Shown here piece by piece: positions 17,637 through 26,896 of a stretch of 64,000 bases of DNA. The position numbers were made by a program, and so were the translations under genes. This stretch comes from Paenibacillus oenotherae (GTDB taxonomy: Bacteria; Bacillota; Bacilli; Paenibacillales; Paenibacillaceae): assembly GCF_019443105.1 (NCBI RefSeq), contig NZ_JAHZIJ010000007.1:62001-126000 (forward strand), written 5' to 3'. The number at the start of each line of letters is the position of its first letter. Within the stretch, counting starts at the first letter, position 1. The notes under the pieces were generated by a model, which was not told the DNA's origin, did no database searches, and was given only the letters and a program-made list of their open reading frames with translations.

Positions 17637-18851
17637 ATGCAAACTCATTGGAAAAAAGCATTCGCAATCATATTTACCGGACAGATCTTCTCGATATTAA
17701 CGACCTCTATGGTTCAATTCTCGATTATTTGGCATCTGACGGAAACAACACAGTCAGCCGTCGTGTTGACGATAGCCGGGCTTGCCGGTTTTTTGCCCCA
17801 GGCTGTTCTTGGGCCTTTCATCGGGGTTTGGCTGGATCGGTGGAACCGCAAGCTAACGATGATTATAGCCGATAGCGCGATTGCCTTTTTCAGTCTCCTG
17901 TTAGGCCTGTACTTCTATCTGGGTGATCCCAGCCTGGGATTCGTCTATCTCATATTAATGGTGCGCTCTGCCGCATCTGCTTTCCATGCACCGGCATTTC
18001 AAGCGGCAATTCCGCTTCTAGCTCCCGAGGATCAGCTGACCCGGGTGGCGGGCTGGCAGCAGATGGTCTTCTCATTCTCCACTGTAATCGGACCGGCGCT
18101 TGGCATTGCAGTCTATTCTGCTACTTCCCTGGGCGTTGTACTGTTTCTGGATGTGGCCGGCGCTTTAATAGCCAACCTCATGCTCCTGTTCATAACGATT
18201 CATCAGCCGAAGCCGGACACGCAGCAAGCGCCTCATTTCCTAAGCGAGTTCAAGCTGGGTTGGCAAGCCTTCGTGAAGGTGAAAGCAATTGTCATCATCA
18301 CGATTGCTACGGCAATATTCAGCATTGCGTTTATGCCGCTTGCGACGCTGTTCCCTTTTATGACGCTGTCTCATTTTGAACGCGGAGGCTACAGCGCAAG
18401 TATTGTGGAGGCGGTATTCAGCATCGGAATGATTATTGGCGGTCTATTACTGGCGGTCGCGGCCTCGAAGTGGAAGGATACGACGTACATTTGCTTGAGT
18501 CTCGTCATTATGGGCTTAACCTGCATAGCTAGTGGCGTAATCGGCAAGGAAGCCTTCCTTGTATTCGTCATTCTGTCGTTCCTCATGGGAGCGGCAGCCC
18601 CTTTCTTCAACGGACCGTATATGGCGATGATTCAGAGAGCATACGAGCCGGCGATGCTGGGACGCGTTATTTCGCTCGTTACCAGTGTCATGCTGCTCGC
18701 CTCGCCAATCGGATTGCTGCTGGCAGGGCCAATCGTAGATAAATACGGTGTTCAAGTGTGGTTCTTCTGGTCGGGAATTGTCACTGTACTGACCGCGGTG
18801 TTCATACTCGTGCAATTTAAGCGGCTCCAGATAAACGAGACCAGCTCTTAA
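17637..18851 (+). CDS. MFS efflux protein, macrolide-efflux (MefA-like) type
   Basis: A 404-residue, 12-helix transporter. The start WKKAFAIIFTGQIFSILTTSMVQF and the motif GPFIGVWLDRWNRK between TM2 and TM3 match the Mef/enterobactin-exporter-like branch of MFS. ATG 17637 follows GGGGA. The substrate is not determined; macrolides, other drugs or siderophores are exported by relatives. It is followed 20 nt later by repeat copy 2. Confidence 0.85.
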   Translation: MQTHWKKAFAIIFTGQIFSILTTSMVQFSIIWHLTETTQSAVVLTIAGLAGFLPQAVLGPFIGVWLDRWNRKLTMIIADSAIAFFSLLLGLYFYLGDPSLGFVYLILMVRSAASAFHAPAFQAAIPLLAPEDQLTRVAGWQQMVFSFSTVIGPALGIAVYSATSLGVVLFLDVAGALIANLMLLFITIHQPKPDTQQAPHFLSEFKLGWQAFVKVKAIVIITIATAIFSIAFMPLATLFPFMTLSHFERGGYSASIVEAVFSIGMIIGGLLLAVAASKWKDTTYICLSLVIMGLTCIASGVIGKEAFLVFVILSFLMGAAAPFFNGPYMAMIQRAYEPAMLGRVISLVTSVMLLASPIGLLLAGPIVDKYGVQVWFFWSGIVTVLTAVFILVQFKRLQINETSS

Positions 18852-18870
18852 CAATTAAAGCACCTAAGGT

Positions 18871-19186
18871 GCTCCTCGCCAGAGGACGATCCGTCATTCC
18901 AATGCCGCCGGGAGACATTCGCGGTACGGAAAAGTGGCAAACGAGCTGCGAGTTAGGTAAAACATGCGAAACGGCATTCATTTTTTCGTTTCCGGGCCCA
19001 TGAAGGTGAAATGCCTGCCAGCGTGCAGGTATTTCACCTTCGTTTCCCCTTAACGACTGATTTCCCCCTAAATTCATGCGTAATCGCAGGAATGTTACCA
19101 TTATGGCGTCTAGTAACCGAAATTCATGCACATTCGCAGGTTTCTTACTCCGTCACTCGGCCTTCAAACCACTTGGAGAAGGGGAA
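18871..19186 (+). repeat. Interspersed 3'-UTR hairpin repeat, copy 2 (full length)
   Basis: It starts at GCTCCTCGCCAGAGGACGAT 20 nt after the MFS stop codon, in the same orientation. Main hairpin 19003-19040 (16-bp stem, one G.T pair, loop CAGCGT), then hairpins with loops GTAATC and ACATTC. The opposite-strand frame 18817-19131 is open, though its usual terminal TGA is lost. Confidence 0.88.
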
Positions 19187-19203
19187 AGGCCCATATATAA
19201 TGG

Positions 19204-19309
19204 AAAAGATGCTTCCAGCCCCACTTTTTAGAGGGTTGGAAGCATCTTTTCACATCATTGGAGACTGACTCATTGGATATTGGGCTTTTCGAACAGCCCC
19301 TTCTTATTG
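19204..19309. repeat. Second repeat family (R2), copy A, containing a bidirectional terminator
   Basis: A perfect 14-bp stem AAAAGATGCTTCCA/TGGAAGCATCTTTT (19204-19250) has A/T tails on both sides and can terminate both convergent genes. It is followed by GACTGACTCATTGGATATTG and a CTTTTCGAACAGCCCC block. The same arrangement recurs at 41006-41108 behind repeat copy 3. Confidence 0.8.
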
Positions 19310-19323
19310 ATATTGATTGCCTC

Positions 19324-20340
19324 TCAGCGCTTGAACAGTTCAACCGCATCGTCCAGTAGACCATCCACGGACAAGACCGTGTACGACCACCACTTGTCAT
19401 AAGGCACTTCATACACTTTATTGTTCTTGACGGCTTTGAGGCTCTTCCATACCCCGGATTGCTTCATATTATTGAAGTTCTCTTCCGCTCCGGCATCAAC
19501 ATCCGAGACCATGACAATGAGACGGTCCGCATCATAATCCGGCAGTGCCTCCAATGACAGGTTATCCGTAAACACGAGCTCCCCGTTATTGTCGTCGATT
19601 GTTTTCTTGACCAATGGATGCGGCTTCAAACCGAGCAAATTATAGATCACATGGCCGACATTGCGGTTGCCGACGATCTGGAATGAATCTTTGTAGATCC
19701 ATAGAATGGATATGGTTTCATCCGCGCCGATCAACTGCGATATTTCGTCCTTCGCCTTGAGCCCTCGTTCCTGATGCTCTGAGATCCACTTCTTAGCTTC
19801 ATCAGCCTTGCCGACAATATCGGCTATTTGGTTCAGTTGCCCATAAACGTCCTGGCCCTGCCACACAAAGGTAGCTGTGGGAGCAATCTTCGCAAGCTTC
19901 TCATATACCTCGGCATCGATATAGTCGGAAGCGAGAATCATATCCGGCTTCAGGTCGATGATGGCCTCATAATTCGGCGGATAGTCGCCCACAATATTGA
20001 TCTTGTTCTTATAGTTGCTCAAATAATAATCGGGTGCAACCTCGTAGTTCGGAGCCCCGACCGGTTGAATGCCAAGGATCAGCAGCGGCGAGGCCGCGCC
20101 AATCGCATATATTCGTTGCGGATGAACAGGAATATCGCGTGTTCCGAATTTATCTTGAAATGATTTTACGCCATTATTCGCAGGCTGTTCTGCCGCAGTT
20201 GCAGCTTGTGTCGACGAGTTGGCCGTCTCGTTCTTATTCGAATTGCCGTTCGTGCCTGAAGTGGCGCCGCAACCGGCAAGCAGGACTGTAAAGCAAACAA
20301 ACATGATTGCGGCGATGGTGGGCTTCGAGCGTGTAAACAT
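19324..20340 (-). CDS. Internal start: Fe-siderophore ABC substrate-binding lipoprotein (FeuA/YfiY-like)
   Basis: A 338-residue secreted lipoprotein nested in the longer frame. Signal peptide FTRSKPTIAAIMFVCFTVLL, lipobox LAGC with lipidated Cys24, then a Peripla_BP_2 fold: FGTRDIPVHPQRI, LKPDMILASDYID and a C-terminal PYDKWWSYTVL. It would capture a ferric siderophore at the cell surface. ATG 20340 follows AAGGGGAG with good spacing, and an own promoter plus Fur box lies just upstream, so independent iron-regulated expression is likely. Relatives work with FhuB/FeuBC-type permeases, absent here. Confidence 0.88.
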   Translation of the reverse strand: MFTRSKPTIAAIMFVCFTVLLAGCGATSGTNGNSNKNETANSSTQAATAAEQPANNGVKSFQDKFGTRDIPVHPQRIYAIGAASPLLILGIQPVGAPNYEVAPDYYLSNYKNKINIVGDYPPNYEAIIDLKPDMILASDYIDAEVYEKLAKIAPTATFVWQGQDVYGQLNQIADIVGKADEAKKWISEHQERGLKAKDEISQLIGADETISILWIYKDSFQIVGNRNVGHVIYNLLGLKPHPLVKKTIDDNNGELVFTDNLSLEALPDYDADRLIVMVSDVDAGAEENFNNMKQSGVWKSLKAVKNNKVYEVPYDKWWSYTVLSVDGLLDDAVELFKR

Positions 20341-21291
20341 AGGTAGTTCTCCCCTTCGATGATGTTCTAATTGATTATGATAACCATTATCAATATAGCA
20401 TAGCGGTTTAGGGGGAACAACGACCTCTCCGGCCCTGTTCGGTGACCATTTCGGAACTGAATTGGCTTCACGGTATTGCATTCTATACTGCAACGGCGTC
20501 ATTCCGTACTGCTTTTTGAACACCCGGCTCAACGCCCGCGCATCGGAGTAGCTCGTACTTTCCGCAATTTCATGCAAAGAGATATTCGTCTCCGTCAGCA
20601 ATTGCACGGCCTTGTCCAAGCGTATGCGCGTCAGGACGCGAACAGGACTTTCCTCCAGCTTCTGACTGAACAGCTTGCTTAGATAGCGTGTGCTGCAATT
20701 TAGGACACCAGCGACCGACTCCACAGTAATCGGTGTATGATAATGATCGTTCATGTACTGGATAGCCTGATCAAGCAGACTGGGCTTCAACGGTATGATT
20801 GCCTGCCGCTGCATTTGCCAATGAAGATGATATACAAAATGATAAAATAACGATTTGGCATACAGCTTCTCCATCTGTGTGGATACTTTCCACGTCCCGG
20901 ACATTCGTTCAGCCGTCTCGCGAAGCTCAGCCGGATATAACGGAATAAAGGCATATTGCTCCTGGGAAGGATTGTCGCCAGGCTGCTGAGAAGAGGCGGC
21001 ATCTGCAGCAGGCAGCCTCGCCTTGTAGAGAATGATGAAATAGTCCACAGGCTCCGATGTCTCGACAAGCAGCTGCATTCCTTTGCCGCCATGCAATAAG
21101 TAATTGCCGCCGACTCTATGCATATGCCCCTCCAGCCAAACCGTCGCACTCCCTCTTGTGAAATAGATGAAGCTGCTGGCTGGCAAGCGGTAGCTGTATC
21201 TTCCGCCGCCGGCTTCGATTCGAATACTGCGGATGTCATGTATCGTCACTGACGCTTGATTCCAGAACGCGAAATAATTATTGATATTCAT
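19324..21291 (-). CDS. AraC-type regulator in frame with a Fe-siderophore-binding lipoprotein (655-codon continuous frame)
   Basis: Residues 1-170 form a cupin-like sensor and about 185-285 an AraC double HTH (STRYLSKLFSQKL, SLHEIAESTSYSD). After the HTH the frame continues with no stop codon into residue 318, the Met of a full lipoprotein signal peptide and a periplasmic-binding-protein fold. B. subtilis Btr (YbbB) is a known AraC plus FeuA-like fusion, but it lacks an internal signal peptide. ATG 21291 follows AAAGGAG. The full product could be a membrane-anchored regulator with an external siderophore sensor, or only the two separate proteins matter. The linker encodes a promoter and Fur box. 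No siderophore permease genes are nearby. Confidence 0.8.
   Translation of the reverse strand: MNINNYFAFWNQASVTIHDIRSIRIEAGGGRYSYRLPASSFIYFTRGSATVWLEGHMHRVGGNYLLHGGKGMQLLVETSEPVDYFIILYKARLPAADAASSQQPGDNPSQEQYAFIPLYPAELRETAERMSGTWKVSTQMEKLYAKSLFYHFVYHLHWQMQRQAIIPLKPSLLDQAIQYMNDHYHTPITVESVAGVLNCSTRYLSKLFSQKLEESPVRVLTRIRLDKAVQLLTETNISLHEIAESTSYSDARALSRVFKKQYGMTPLQYRMQYREANSVPKWSPNRAGEVVVPPKPLCYIDNGYHNQLEHHRRGELPMFTRSKPTIAAIMFVCFTVLLAGCGATSGTNGNSNKNETANSSTQAATAAEQPANNGVKSFQDKFGTRDIPVHPQRIYAIGAASPLLILGIQPVGAPNYEVAPDYYLSNYKNKINIVGDYPPNYEAIIDLKPDMILASDYIDAEVYEKLAKIAPTATFVWQGQDVYGQLNQIADIVGKADEAKKWISEHQERGLKAKDEISQLIGADETISILWIYKDSFQIVGNRNVGHVIYNLLGLKPHPLVKKTIDDNNGELVFTDNLSLEALPDYDADRLIVMVSDVDAGAEENFNNMKQSGVWKSLKAVKNNKVYEVPYDKWWSYTVLSVDGLLDDAVELFKR
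20378..20420 (-). promoter_or_regulatory. Internal promoter with Fur box before the siderophore lipoprotein
   Basis: On the minus strand, TTGTTC (20415-20420), a 17-bp spacer and TATATT (20392-20397) precede TGATAATGGTTATCA (20378-20392), a 14/15 match to the Fur 7-1-7 box. The site lies inside the continuous AraC-lipoprotein frame. Confidence 0.8.
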
Positions 21292-21516
21292 CCAGCTGGC
21301 TCCTTTGGAGCTGCCTCAACTCAAGTTCGAATTAATTATCGCAAGGCATAACCTGACAGCACCTAAGCAGATTATTCGACAAAACCAATTCTAATCCTCT
21401 CCCCTGTCCGTTCTATCTCACTATGGATGAGGAAAAATAGTGATAGTTTGTCTCATATTCGCTATACTCGTTGTTAGTGTACGGTGAGAATTGCATCAAG
21501 GATAGGAGCGGGTGAA

Positions 21517-22728
21517 ATGGAGAACCGGATAGCGGAATCGTTGTTATTCCGCAGCAGGGGAAATCAGGATTCGGGGAAAGTATCGTTTATTGAATTGTTT
21601 TTTGATCTTATCTTTGTATTTGCGGTGACGCAGCTGTCGCATTCCTTCCTGGAAAACTTCACAGTGGAAGGAGCGGTGCGCCTTGTATTAATTACAATGG
21701 CTGTTTGGTGGGCCTGGATTTTCACTGCATGGGTGATCAACTGGCTCAATCCGGATTCAAAGCCGGTTAAACTCATGCTGATTGCACTCATGCTGCTAGG
21801 GCTTATTATGTCTTCCTCGATAACCGATGCATTCGGGCACACGGGGCTTTATTTCGGCATCGCCTATACGCTCTTCCAGGTCGGCCGAACCGCTTATACC
21901 GTTTGGATACTGCGCAAGGGCCCTGCCGAGCTCAGAGTTAACTTCATTCGCATACTCGGCTGGCTGCTCTTATCGGGTGTATTCTGGATTACCGGGGGAA
22001 TCGTAGACGATTCATGGCGCTTAGCTCTGTGGATTCCGGCTCTTGTTATCGAATACATCTCCCCTTCCCTCGGCTTCTGGATGCCGCGAATCGGCCGCTC
22101 GTCTACGAATGTGTGGAACGTGGAAGGCTCGCATCTGGCAGAACGCTGCGGCTTGTTCATCATTATTGCGCTGGGAGAATCCATTCTCGTGACAGGAGCT
22201 ACTTTCGCCAAGATGGAATGGAATCCGACAACGCTCGGGTCATTCGTTCTCTCCTTTGCCAGTACGGTATCCATGTGGTGGATTTACTTTGAATCGATGG
22301 CCAAGACAGGCCATCATTACATCGCACATTCTTCCGATCCCGGAAGAGTTGCCCGTTCGGCTTATACCTACACGCATCTCCTGCTGGTAGCGGGCATTAT
22401 ATTATCGGCCGTTGCGGATGAGCTGCTGCTCTCGCACCCGTTCGGCCACATTGACGCGAAGACGGCAGCGGTTATACTCATCGCTCCAGGACTCTATCTG
22501 CTCGGCAATGTATTGTTCATGAGAATCGTGGCGCAAGTCGTTCCGCTGCCGTACTTAATTGGGCTGATTGCACTCGCGGCGCTCAGTTTCATTGCCATGG
22601 CACTCTCACCATTCGTTCTGTATGCAGCTACGGCCATCGTTCTGGTGACGGTCTCATTATGGGGAGGCGTATATTCCGATCGGCTGTGCAGCACCGTCCC
22701 TGGCCCTGCTCATAAAAAGAACGCATAA
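21517..22728 (+). CDS. Low-temperature-requirement A (LtrA) family membrane protein
   Basis: A 403-residue protein with about ten membrane helices. The signatures VSFIELFFDLIFVFAVTQLS near residue 20 and GLFIIIALGESILVTG mid-protein define the LtrA family, named after a Listeria cold-growth gene; the biochemical function is unknown. ATG 21517 follows ATAGGAGCGGGTG. It is convergent with the Crp/Fnr gene, with a CTGCC/GGCAG hairpin in the 26-nt gap. Confidence 0.9.
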   Translation: MENRIAESLLFRSRGNQDSGKVSFIELFFDLIFVFAVTQLSHSFLENFTVEGAVRLVLITMAVWWAWIFTAWVINWLNPDSKPVKLMLIALMLLGLIMSSSITDAFGHTGLYFGIAYTLFQVGRTAYTVWILRKGPAELRVNFIRILGWLLLSGVFWITGGIVDDSWRLALWIPALVIEYISPSLGFWMPRIGRSSTNVWNVEGSHLAERCGLFIIIALGESILVTGATFAKMEWNPTTLGSFVLSFASTVSMWWIYFESMAKTGHHYIAHSSDPGRVARSAYTYTHLLLVAGIILSAVADELLLSHPFGHIDAKTAAVILIAPGLYLLGNVLFMRIVAQVVPLPYLIGLIALAALSFIAMALSPFVLYAATAIVLVTVSLWGGVYSDRLCSTVPGPAHKKNA

Positions 22729-22754
22729 GAAGAACTGCCGGCGGGAGGGCAGCT

Positions 22755-23327
22755 CTACAGCTTATTGCGGATTCTGCTTAGCGACACGGGGGATATGGCA
22801 AGGAAAGCCGCGATTTGATATTGTGGAATACGGCCCTCCAACCCCGAATACTGCTGCAAAAAAAGGCGATAACGCTCTTCCGCCGACAACTCGACGAGCT
22901 CCCGCTCCTTCATCGACTTGCGGATGAACAGGCCCTCGGCGAGCCGTCTGCCGAACCTCTCCCAGCAGATATGCCGCTCATAGAGCTGTTCGACCGTCTG
23001 CTTGGAGAATAAGGCATAGCGGGAATCTTCCAGAGCCTGTATGGACAGAAAACTCGGTGTATCCGTGAGCAGCGATCTGTAGTCTGTGAAGAACTGTTCT
23101 TCCGTCACGAAGCTCTTAATATGTTCAGAGCCGTCTTCATTCTCATAGAACATACGAAACAACCCATGCTCACAGTAATAAATCTGCTCGCAGGATTGTC
23201 CGCTATACAGCAGATATTGTCCCTTTTCAATCGTTTTCCAGCTGATCTGGCTTAGAAAATAGCGCCATTCCTCCTCGGGAATGAGCGCATAGCGCTGAAG
23301 CGCGGCAAGTAAGGAATCGTTAGACAC
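22755..23327 (-). CDS. Crp/Fnr family transcriptional regulator
   Basis: A 190-residue protein. An N-terminal cyclic-nucleotide-binding-like beta barrel (KGQYLLYSGQSCEQIYYCEHG) is joined by a long helix to a winged helix at the C-terminus (RIPQYQIAAFLAISPVSLSRIRN). The short, YeiL-like/Paenibacillus subtype lacks the Fnr iron-sulfur cysteine cluster. The likely start is GTG 23327, with GGAGGGGGTG upstream. The target is unknown; the nearest divergent or parallel genes give no clue. Confidence 0.88.
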   Translation of the reverse strand: MSNDSLLAALQRYALIPEEEWRYFLSQISWKTIEKGQYLLYSGQSCEQIYYCEHGLFRMFYENEDGSEHIKSFVTEEQFFTDYRSLLTDTPSFLSIQALEDSRYALFSKQTVEQLYERHICWERFGRRLAEGLFIRKSMKERELVELSAEERYRLFLQQYSGLEGRIPQYQIAAFLAISPVSLSRIRNKL

Positions 23328-23378
23328 GACTTTGATTTCACCCCCTCCGCGCCAATTCCTTGAAAATATTTTACAGCA

Positions 23379-24725
23379 TTATGGAATGAGGTGATAGATC
23401 TTTATTCCGCTGACCACGCCTTCCTTTACCTCCAGCTTCAGAAAGCTGCCTTGATCCTCATCTTTCACTTCGTAAGCACAGTTATTGGGGTCTGTTCGGC
23501 CATCAGGCGCTATTTGTATAGCTGGATAAGCATCCGTGATAGCTTTCACCGTATGTCCGAGCTCAATTCCCCGGGAAGTTTGGTATCCTTCCTTGGTGAT
23601 TTCCATTGTCATGATCCAGAAATGTTTGCCGTTGTTCTTCGGCGAGAACAGCTCAAGCTGAAGTCCGTCATACTTCATTCGCTTCATGAACGATCCAGTA
23701 GAAGTGTCTGCCCCTTCACCCAGCTGCTCGACTTGTGAGGATAGAGGCGCTCCAAGAATTTTATCCAGATTCACATCGTAATCCCACGCCTTGAGAGTAA
23801 TGGCGCTGTCATTCACACTTAGTGCAAAATCATTTGCCGCGGAGTCCTCAGGCACCGCTTTAACCGTGGCCCAATTGTCTTGTATATGGAAGGTATCCGC
23901 ACCTAATTGGATACTGTGCACTCGCTTCTTCCCGTCCTGAAGGTCGAACAGAAACTGCTTATTGGCCGCATCATAACCTAAAGGTATAATCTTCGCGGCA
24001 GACAGATCCAGCTTCTCCGCATAGACTTGAAGCATTTGCTGCACGGCTGCACGGACTTCCTTCTTGGATTCGTCCAGTCCCAGATGAAGTGCAGCGCTGT
24101 CCACATCCTTCTGTATCAGTGCTTGCACGTATCTCCCGGCATCTCTCACCGCATAAGGATATTGGCCGATATAGGGCGAGTCGTATAGCGGCTCGCGGGT
24201 ATCCCCACTCAGGAGAGCTGCAATGCCGCCTTTTTTAGCATATTTTACTTGAAAAGGAATAGCACGCTCTTCTCCATCCCGCATGCCTGTAAGAATGAAG
24301 TTCTCAATAAAGTACTCCTCCGTCTGCTGATTCGACTTCAAGCTCAGCTTCAAATCGGCCAGGTTGTCAAAATGCAGACGAAACCCTTCGATGACAACCT
24401 TCATCGTCTCGGGTACATTTTCATTCTCCGCATGCGCCATCAGTCTGGACAACGCCTCGGCATCCTCCCGCTTCAGCGCAACCATATACTTCTCTGCATC
24501 CTCAGTGGCAATCTGCTCCAATGACTGGGCCTCTTCATCCGTTAGCTGCCCTGTTGGCTGCTCCGCAACTACGGGCGTCCCTTCCTTATTATCGGGCGTT
24601 GATTGCTCTGATTGCGACGGTACCGGGTCTCCCTCATTACTGCAGGCCCCCACTGCCGCAGCTAGCGTTGTCGCAACGACCAAGGTTCGGATGAATAATT
24701 GCATGCCCTTCAACTTGTTGTTCAT
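23379..24725 (-). CDS. Large lipoprotein with two related N-terminal domains
   Basis: A 448-residue exported lipoprotein: signal peptide with VGAC lipobox, a Ser/Pro/Gln-rich linker, then two similar alpha/beta units (around 55-175 and 180-290; both contain a DAEKYMVALKRED / DAGRYVQALIQKD helix). The C-terminal region, with IELGHTVKAITDAYP and NCAYEV, is like DUF4309-type surface proteins. ATG 24725 follows CAGGAGTGG. Function is unknown. Confidence 0.75.
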   Translation of the reverse strand: MNNKLKGMQLFIRTLVVATTLAAAVGACSNEGDPVPSQSEQSTPDNKEGTPVVAEQPTGQLTDEEAQSLEQIATEDAEKYMVALKREDAEALSRLMAHAENENVPETMKVVIEGFRLHFDNLADLKLSLKSNQQTEEYFIENFILTGMRDGEERAIPFQVKYAKKGGIAALLSGDTREPLYDSPYIGQYPYAVRDAGRYVQALIQKDVDSAALHLGLDESKKEVRAAVQQMLQVYAEKLDLSAAKIIPLGYDAANKQFLFDLQDGKKRVHSIQLGADTFHIQDNWATVKAVPEDSAANDFALSVNDSAITLKAWDYDVNLDKILGAPLSSQVEQLGEGADTSTGSFMKRMKYDGLQLELFSPKNNGKHFWIMTMEITKEGYQTSRGIELGHTVKAITDAYPAIQIAPDGRTDPNNCAYEVKDEDQGSFLKLEVKEGVVSGIKIYHLIP

Positions 24726-24836
24726 ACTATCCACTCCTGTAAATTATTCGTATATCTTGTTAGACATGAGTTATCCCTGATTAGTTGCTCCATTTCTATA
24801 AAGATCAGTTAAAATCTGCAGGAGGGCACTGATCGT

Positions 24837-25409
24837 CTACCGTGACGAGGTATAGTACGGATAATCCAGCTTCTCTTGAACTTGTTTAACCACTTCATTG
24901 TTGGTAAGCGATTCGATCAAATACAGCCCCAGATCGATAGAAGCAGATACCCCGCCGCCGGTAAAAATATTGCCATCCCTGACGAAACGCTCCTGAATAA
25001 CTTCTGCGCAATAGGGCGCCAGCAGATCATATGCGGAAGGATTTGTGGTCGCTTTTTTCCCATCTAACATTCCCGCAGCCCCCAAAATTAAAGCTCCCGT
25101 ACAAACGGAAACCTTATACTCCACATCTCGTGCAGTCTGAATCCATGAAATAAACTTGCTATCGAATCTGAGCTGCCTTGTAGATGCTCCGCCTGGTACA
25201 AATATGAGGTCATAGACCGAAAGATCGGGGTAAACATGACTGATTGCTATCGATAACCCTCTATCGTCGGTGATTTGCTCTTTGTTCGAACAGAAATCCC
25301 ACGATACATTTTCTTTTACCTGCAAAATTCCAAGCCATGTCACCGCTTCATAGAAACCGGCAAGATCCAGCATTGTCATCTTATCAAACAGAATATAAGC
25401 CATCTTCAT
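24837..25409 (-). CDS. DJ-1/PfpI family protein
   Basis: A 190-residue flavodoxin-like fold. The nucleophile elbow VSVCTGALILG carries Cys103; the acidic partner is near Glu21 (FYEAV), and the substrate-side loop FVPGGASTRQL is present. GGGVSASIDLGLYLIE matches the subgroup of isonitrile hydratase/AraC-associated DJ-1 proteins. The activity could be isonitrile hydratase, glyoxalase or chaperone-like; the sequence alone cannot decide. Monocistronic. Confidence 0.88.
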   Translation of the reverse strand: MKMAYILFDKMTMLDLAGFYEAVTWLGILQVKENVSWDFCSNKEQITDDRGLSIAISHVYPDLSVYDLIFVPGGASTRQLRFDSKFISWIQTARDVEYKVSVCTGALILGAAGMLDGKKATTNPSAYDLLAPYCAEVIQERFVRDGNIFTGGGVSASIDLGLYLIESLTNNEVVKQVQEKLDYPYYTSSR

Positions 25410-25618
25410 TCCTCTACCACCTGACCTTTCTTCATATAAATTAAAAAAAGTATCTGATCAAGAATATGATCAAACACTTTGCCCAGGCGTACGGCATTAT
25501 ACATATGTGCTCCCCCGTGGGTATCCACGTTACGCCAGTTGCACATACCAATTATTTACTATATTGTATAGCAGAATCTCTAATGAATCAATGCCTCATT
25601 AACTCGGGAACCACAATT

Positions 25619-25957
25619 TCAACTAAGAACCTCTACGGTAAATCCGCCGGGAGCTTCAACATAAAATGTCCAGCCATGCGATCTTTGTGGCGGCTCCACA
25701 GGATAACCATCATCCTTCAAGCGTTGATTAATCTCGTTCACCCGCTCTTCGCTATCCTGGATGAAGCCGATATGGAAGGTCTTGGGGTAGCTTACCTCAG
25801 CACCCTTCATCAGGGTGAGCACCAACCCATTATCGTCAAACAGGACAGCGAATGAATTGCCGCGTGTGTGCCTGGTTTGCAGGTCAAAATATTTCTCCAG
25901 GAACTCCCGGGCCGCTTGAACATCGTTGACTGTGAGGTTGAGATGGTTCATTTTCAT
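25619..25957 (-). CDS. VOC family protein (glyoxalase/bleomycin-resistance fold)
   Basis: A 112-residue single-domain VOC protein: MNHLNLTVNDVQAAREFLEK at the start, then NSFAVLFDDNGLVLTLM and the C-terminal strand FYVEAPGGFTVEVLS. The metal ligands expected in VOC enzymes (His4-5 region, Glu near the end) are plausibly present. The substrate is unknown. The ribosome site GGATGTG precedes ATG 25957 or the in-frame ATG two codons later. Confidence 0.85.
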   Translation of the reverse strand: MKMNHLNLTVNDVQAAREFLEKYFDLQTRHTRGNSFAVLFDDNGLVLTLMKGAEVSYPKTFHIGFIQDSEERVNEINQRLKDDGYPVEPPQRSHGWTFYVEAPGGFTVEVLS

Positions 25958-25974
25958 AAATTACACATCCTCAT

Positions 25975-26106
25975 TTAGTCATTTTTTCTTTTTCCCGAAA
26001 TTCACCGGTAAGCATACCCGCATATCCCCAGTCCACATCTTCAATCTCCTGGATGACGATGTGCGTATGCTCGGGCTTTTTGCCACACGCGCTAACAATT
26101 AATTGT
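25975..26106 (-). pseudogene. Possible lipoprotein fragment
   Basis: A minus-strand frame of about 43 codons ends at TGA (25975-25977) and reads LIVSACGKKPEHTHIVIQEI, then DWGYAGMLTGEF. The beginning looks like a lipobox with no start codon or complete signal peptide, and the frame opens right after a TAA. I read it tentatively as the remnant of a small lipoprotein gene at the edge of the transporter cluster. Confidence 0.3.
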
Positions 26107-26879
26107 TATGTCCGATGCCAAAATTCCCTTGTAAGACCGCTAGTTTCTCCAACGTTTCTGTCGTGGGTTTTTCGGACATCGCTTCTTATCTCACCATCTC
26201 CGAACAGTACGATCCGTGTTCCATAATCCGCAATTTGGGGATCATGGGTAACAAGGATTACCGTTGTCCCCTCCTCATTTAACTGGGAGAACAAATGCAT
26301 GATATCGGCTGCTGAGGCGGTGTCCAGATTGCCTGTCGGTTCGTCAGCTAACAAGATTGAGGGATTCATAGCGAGCGCCCGAGCGATGGCGACTCGCTGG
26401 CGTTGCCCACCTGACAGTTCATTGGGTCGATTTTTGATGCGATCGCCAAGCCCTACCTTGTCTAGTAGCAGTTGAGCTCGCTCAACCCTTTCTTTTCGGG
26501 AATACAAGCCATAAATCATCGGCAACTCCACATTCCGCAGAATCGTCTGCTTTGGCAGAAGGTTGAAGCTTTGAAATATAAAACCTATCTTTTGATTACG
26601 TACCCTGTCCAACTCCTTCTCCTGTAATGACTCGATTTGAATACCGTCCAACTCATAGCTGCCCGAATCCTGCGTATCGAGGCACCCGATAATATTCATG
26701 AGCGTCGATTTGCCCGAGCCGGACGGCCCCATAATAGATACAAATTCCCCCTTTTTAATATTTAATGAAATTTGCTTGATTGCAGTCACCTCCACCGCTC
26801 CATTCTGGTACAGCTTCGATATATCCGTCAATGTAATCATAGCTTCACTCACACTTTCATAGAAATCATCATCTTTCAT
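26106..26879 (-). CDS. MacB/LolD-type ABC transporter ATPase
   Basis: A 257-residue ATPase. Walker [10 protein letters not shown] at 51-59, Q-loop IFQSFNLLP, signature [15 protein letters not shown] and Walker [13 protein letters not shown] are all intact. The length and motifs match ATPases that drive MacB-like mechanotransmission exporters. It follows the permease by 17 nt on the same strand and is the last gene of the peptide cluster. No peptidase C39 domain is present, so leader cleavage would need another protease. Confidence 0.93.
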   Translation of the reverse strand: MKDDDFYESVSEAMITLTDISKLYQNGAVEVTAIKQISLNIKKGEFVSIMGPSGSGKSTLMNIIGCLDTQDSGSYELDGIQIESLQEKELDRVRNQKIGFIFQSFNLLPKQTILRNVELPMIYGLYSRKERVERAQLLLDKVGLGDRIKNRPNELSGGQRQRVAIARALAMNPSILLADEPTGNLDTASAADIMHLFSQLNEEGTTVILVTHDPQIADYGTRIVLFGDGEIRSDVRKTHDRNVGETSGLTREFWHRT

Positions 26880-26896
26880 AAGCCCACCGTCATTCG

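Noticed and set aside
18817-19131. Minus-strand frame of 104 codons as an ordinary protein gene
   Set aside because: It lies entirely on the antisense strand of repeat copy 2; the differences between copies are mostly non-synonymous. Kept only as a finding about the repeat.
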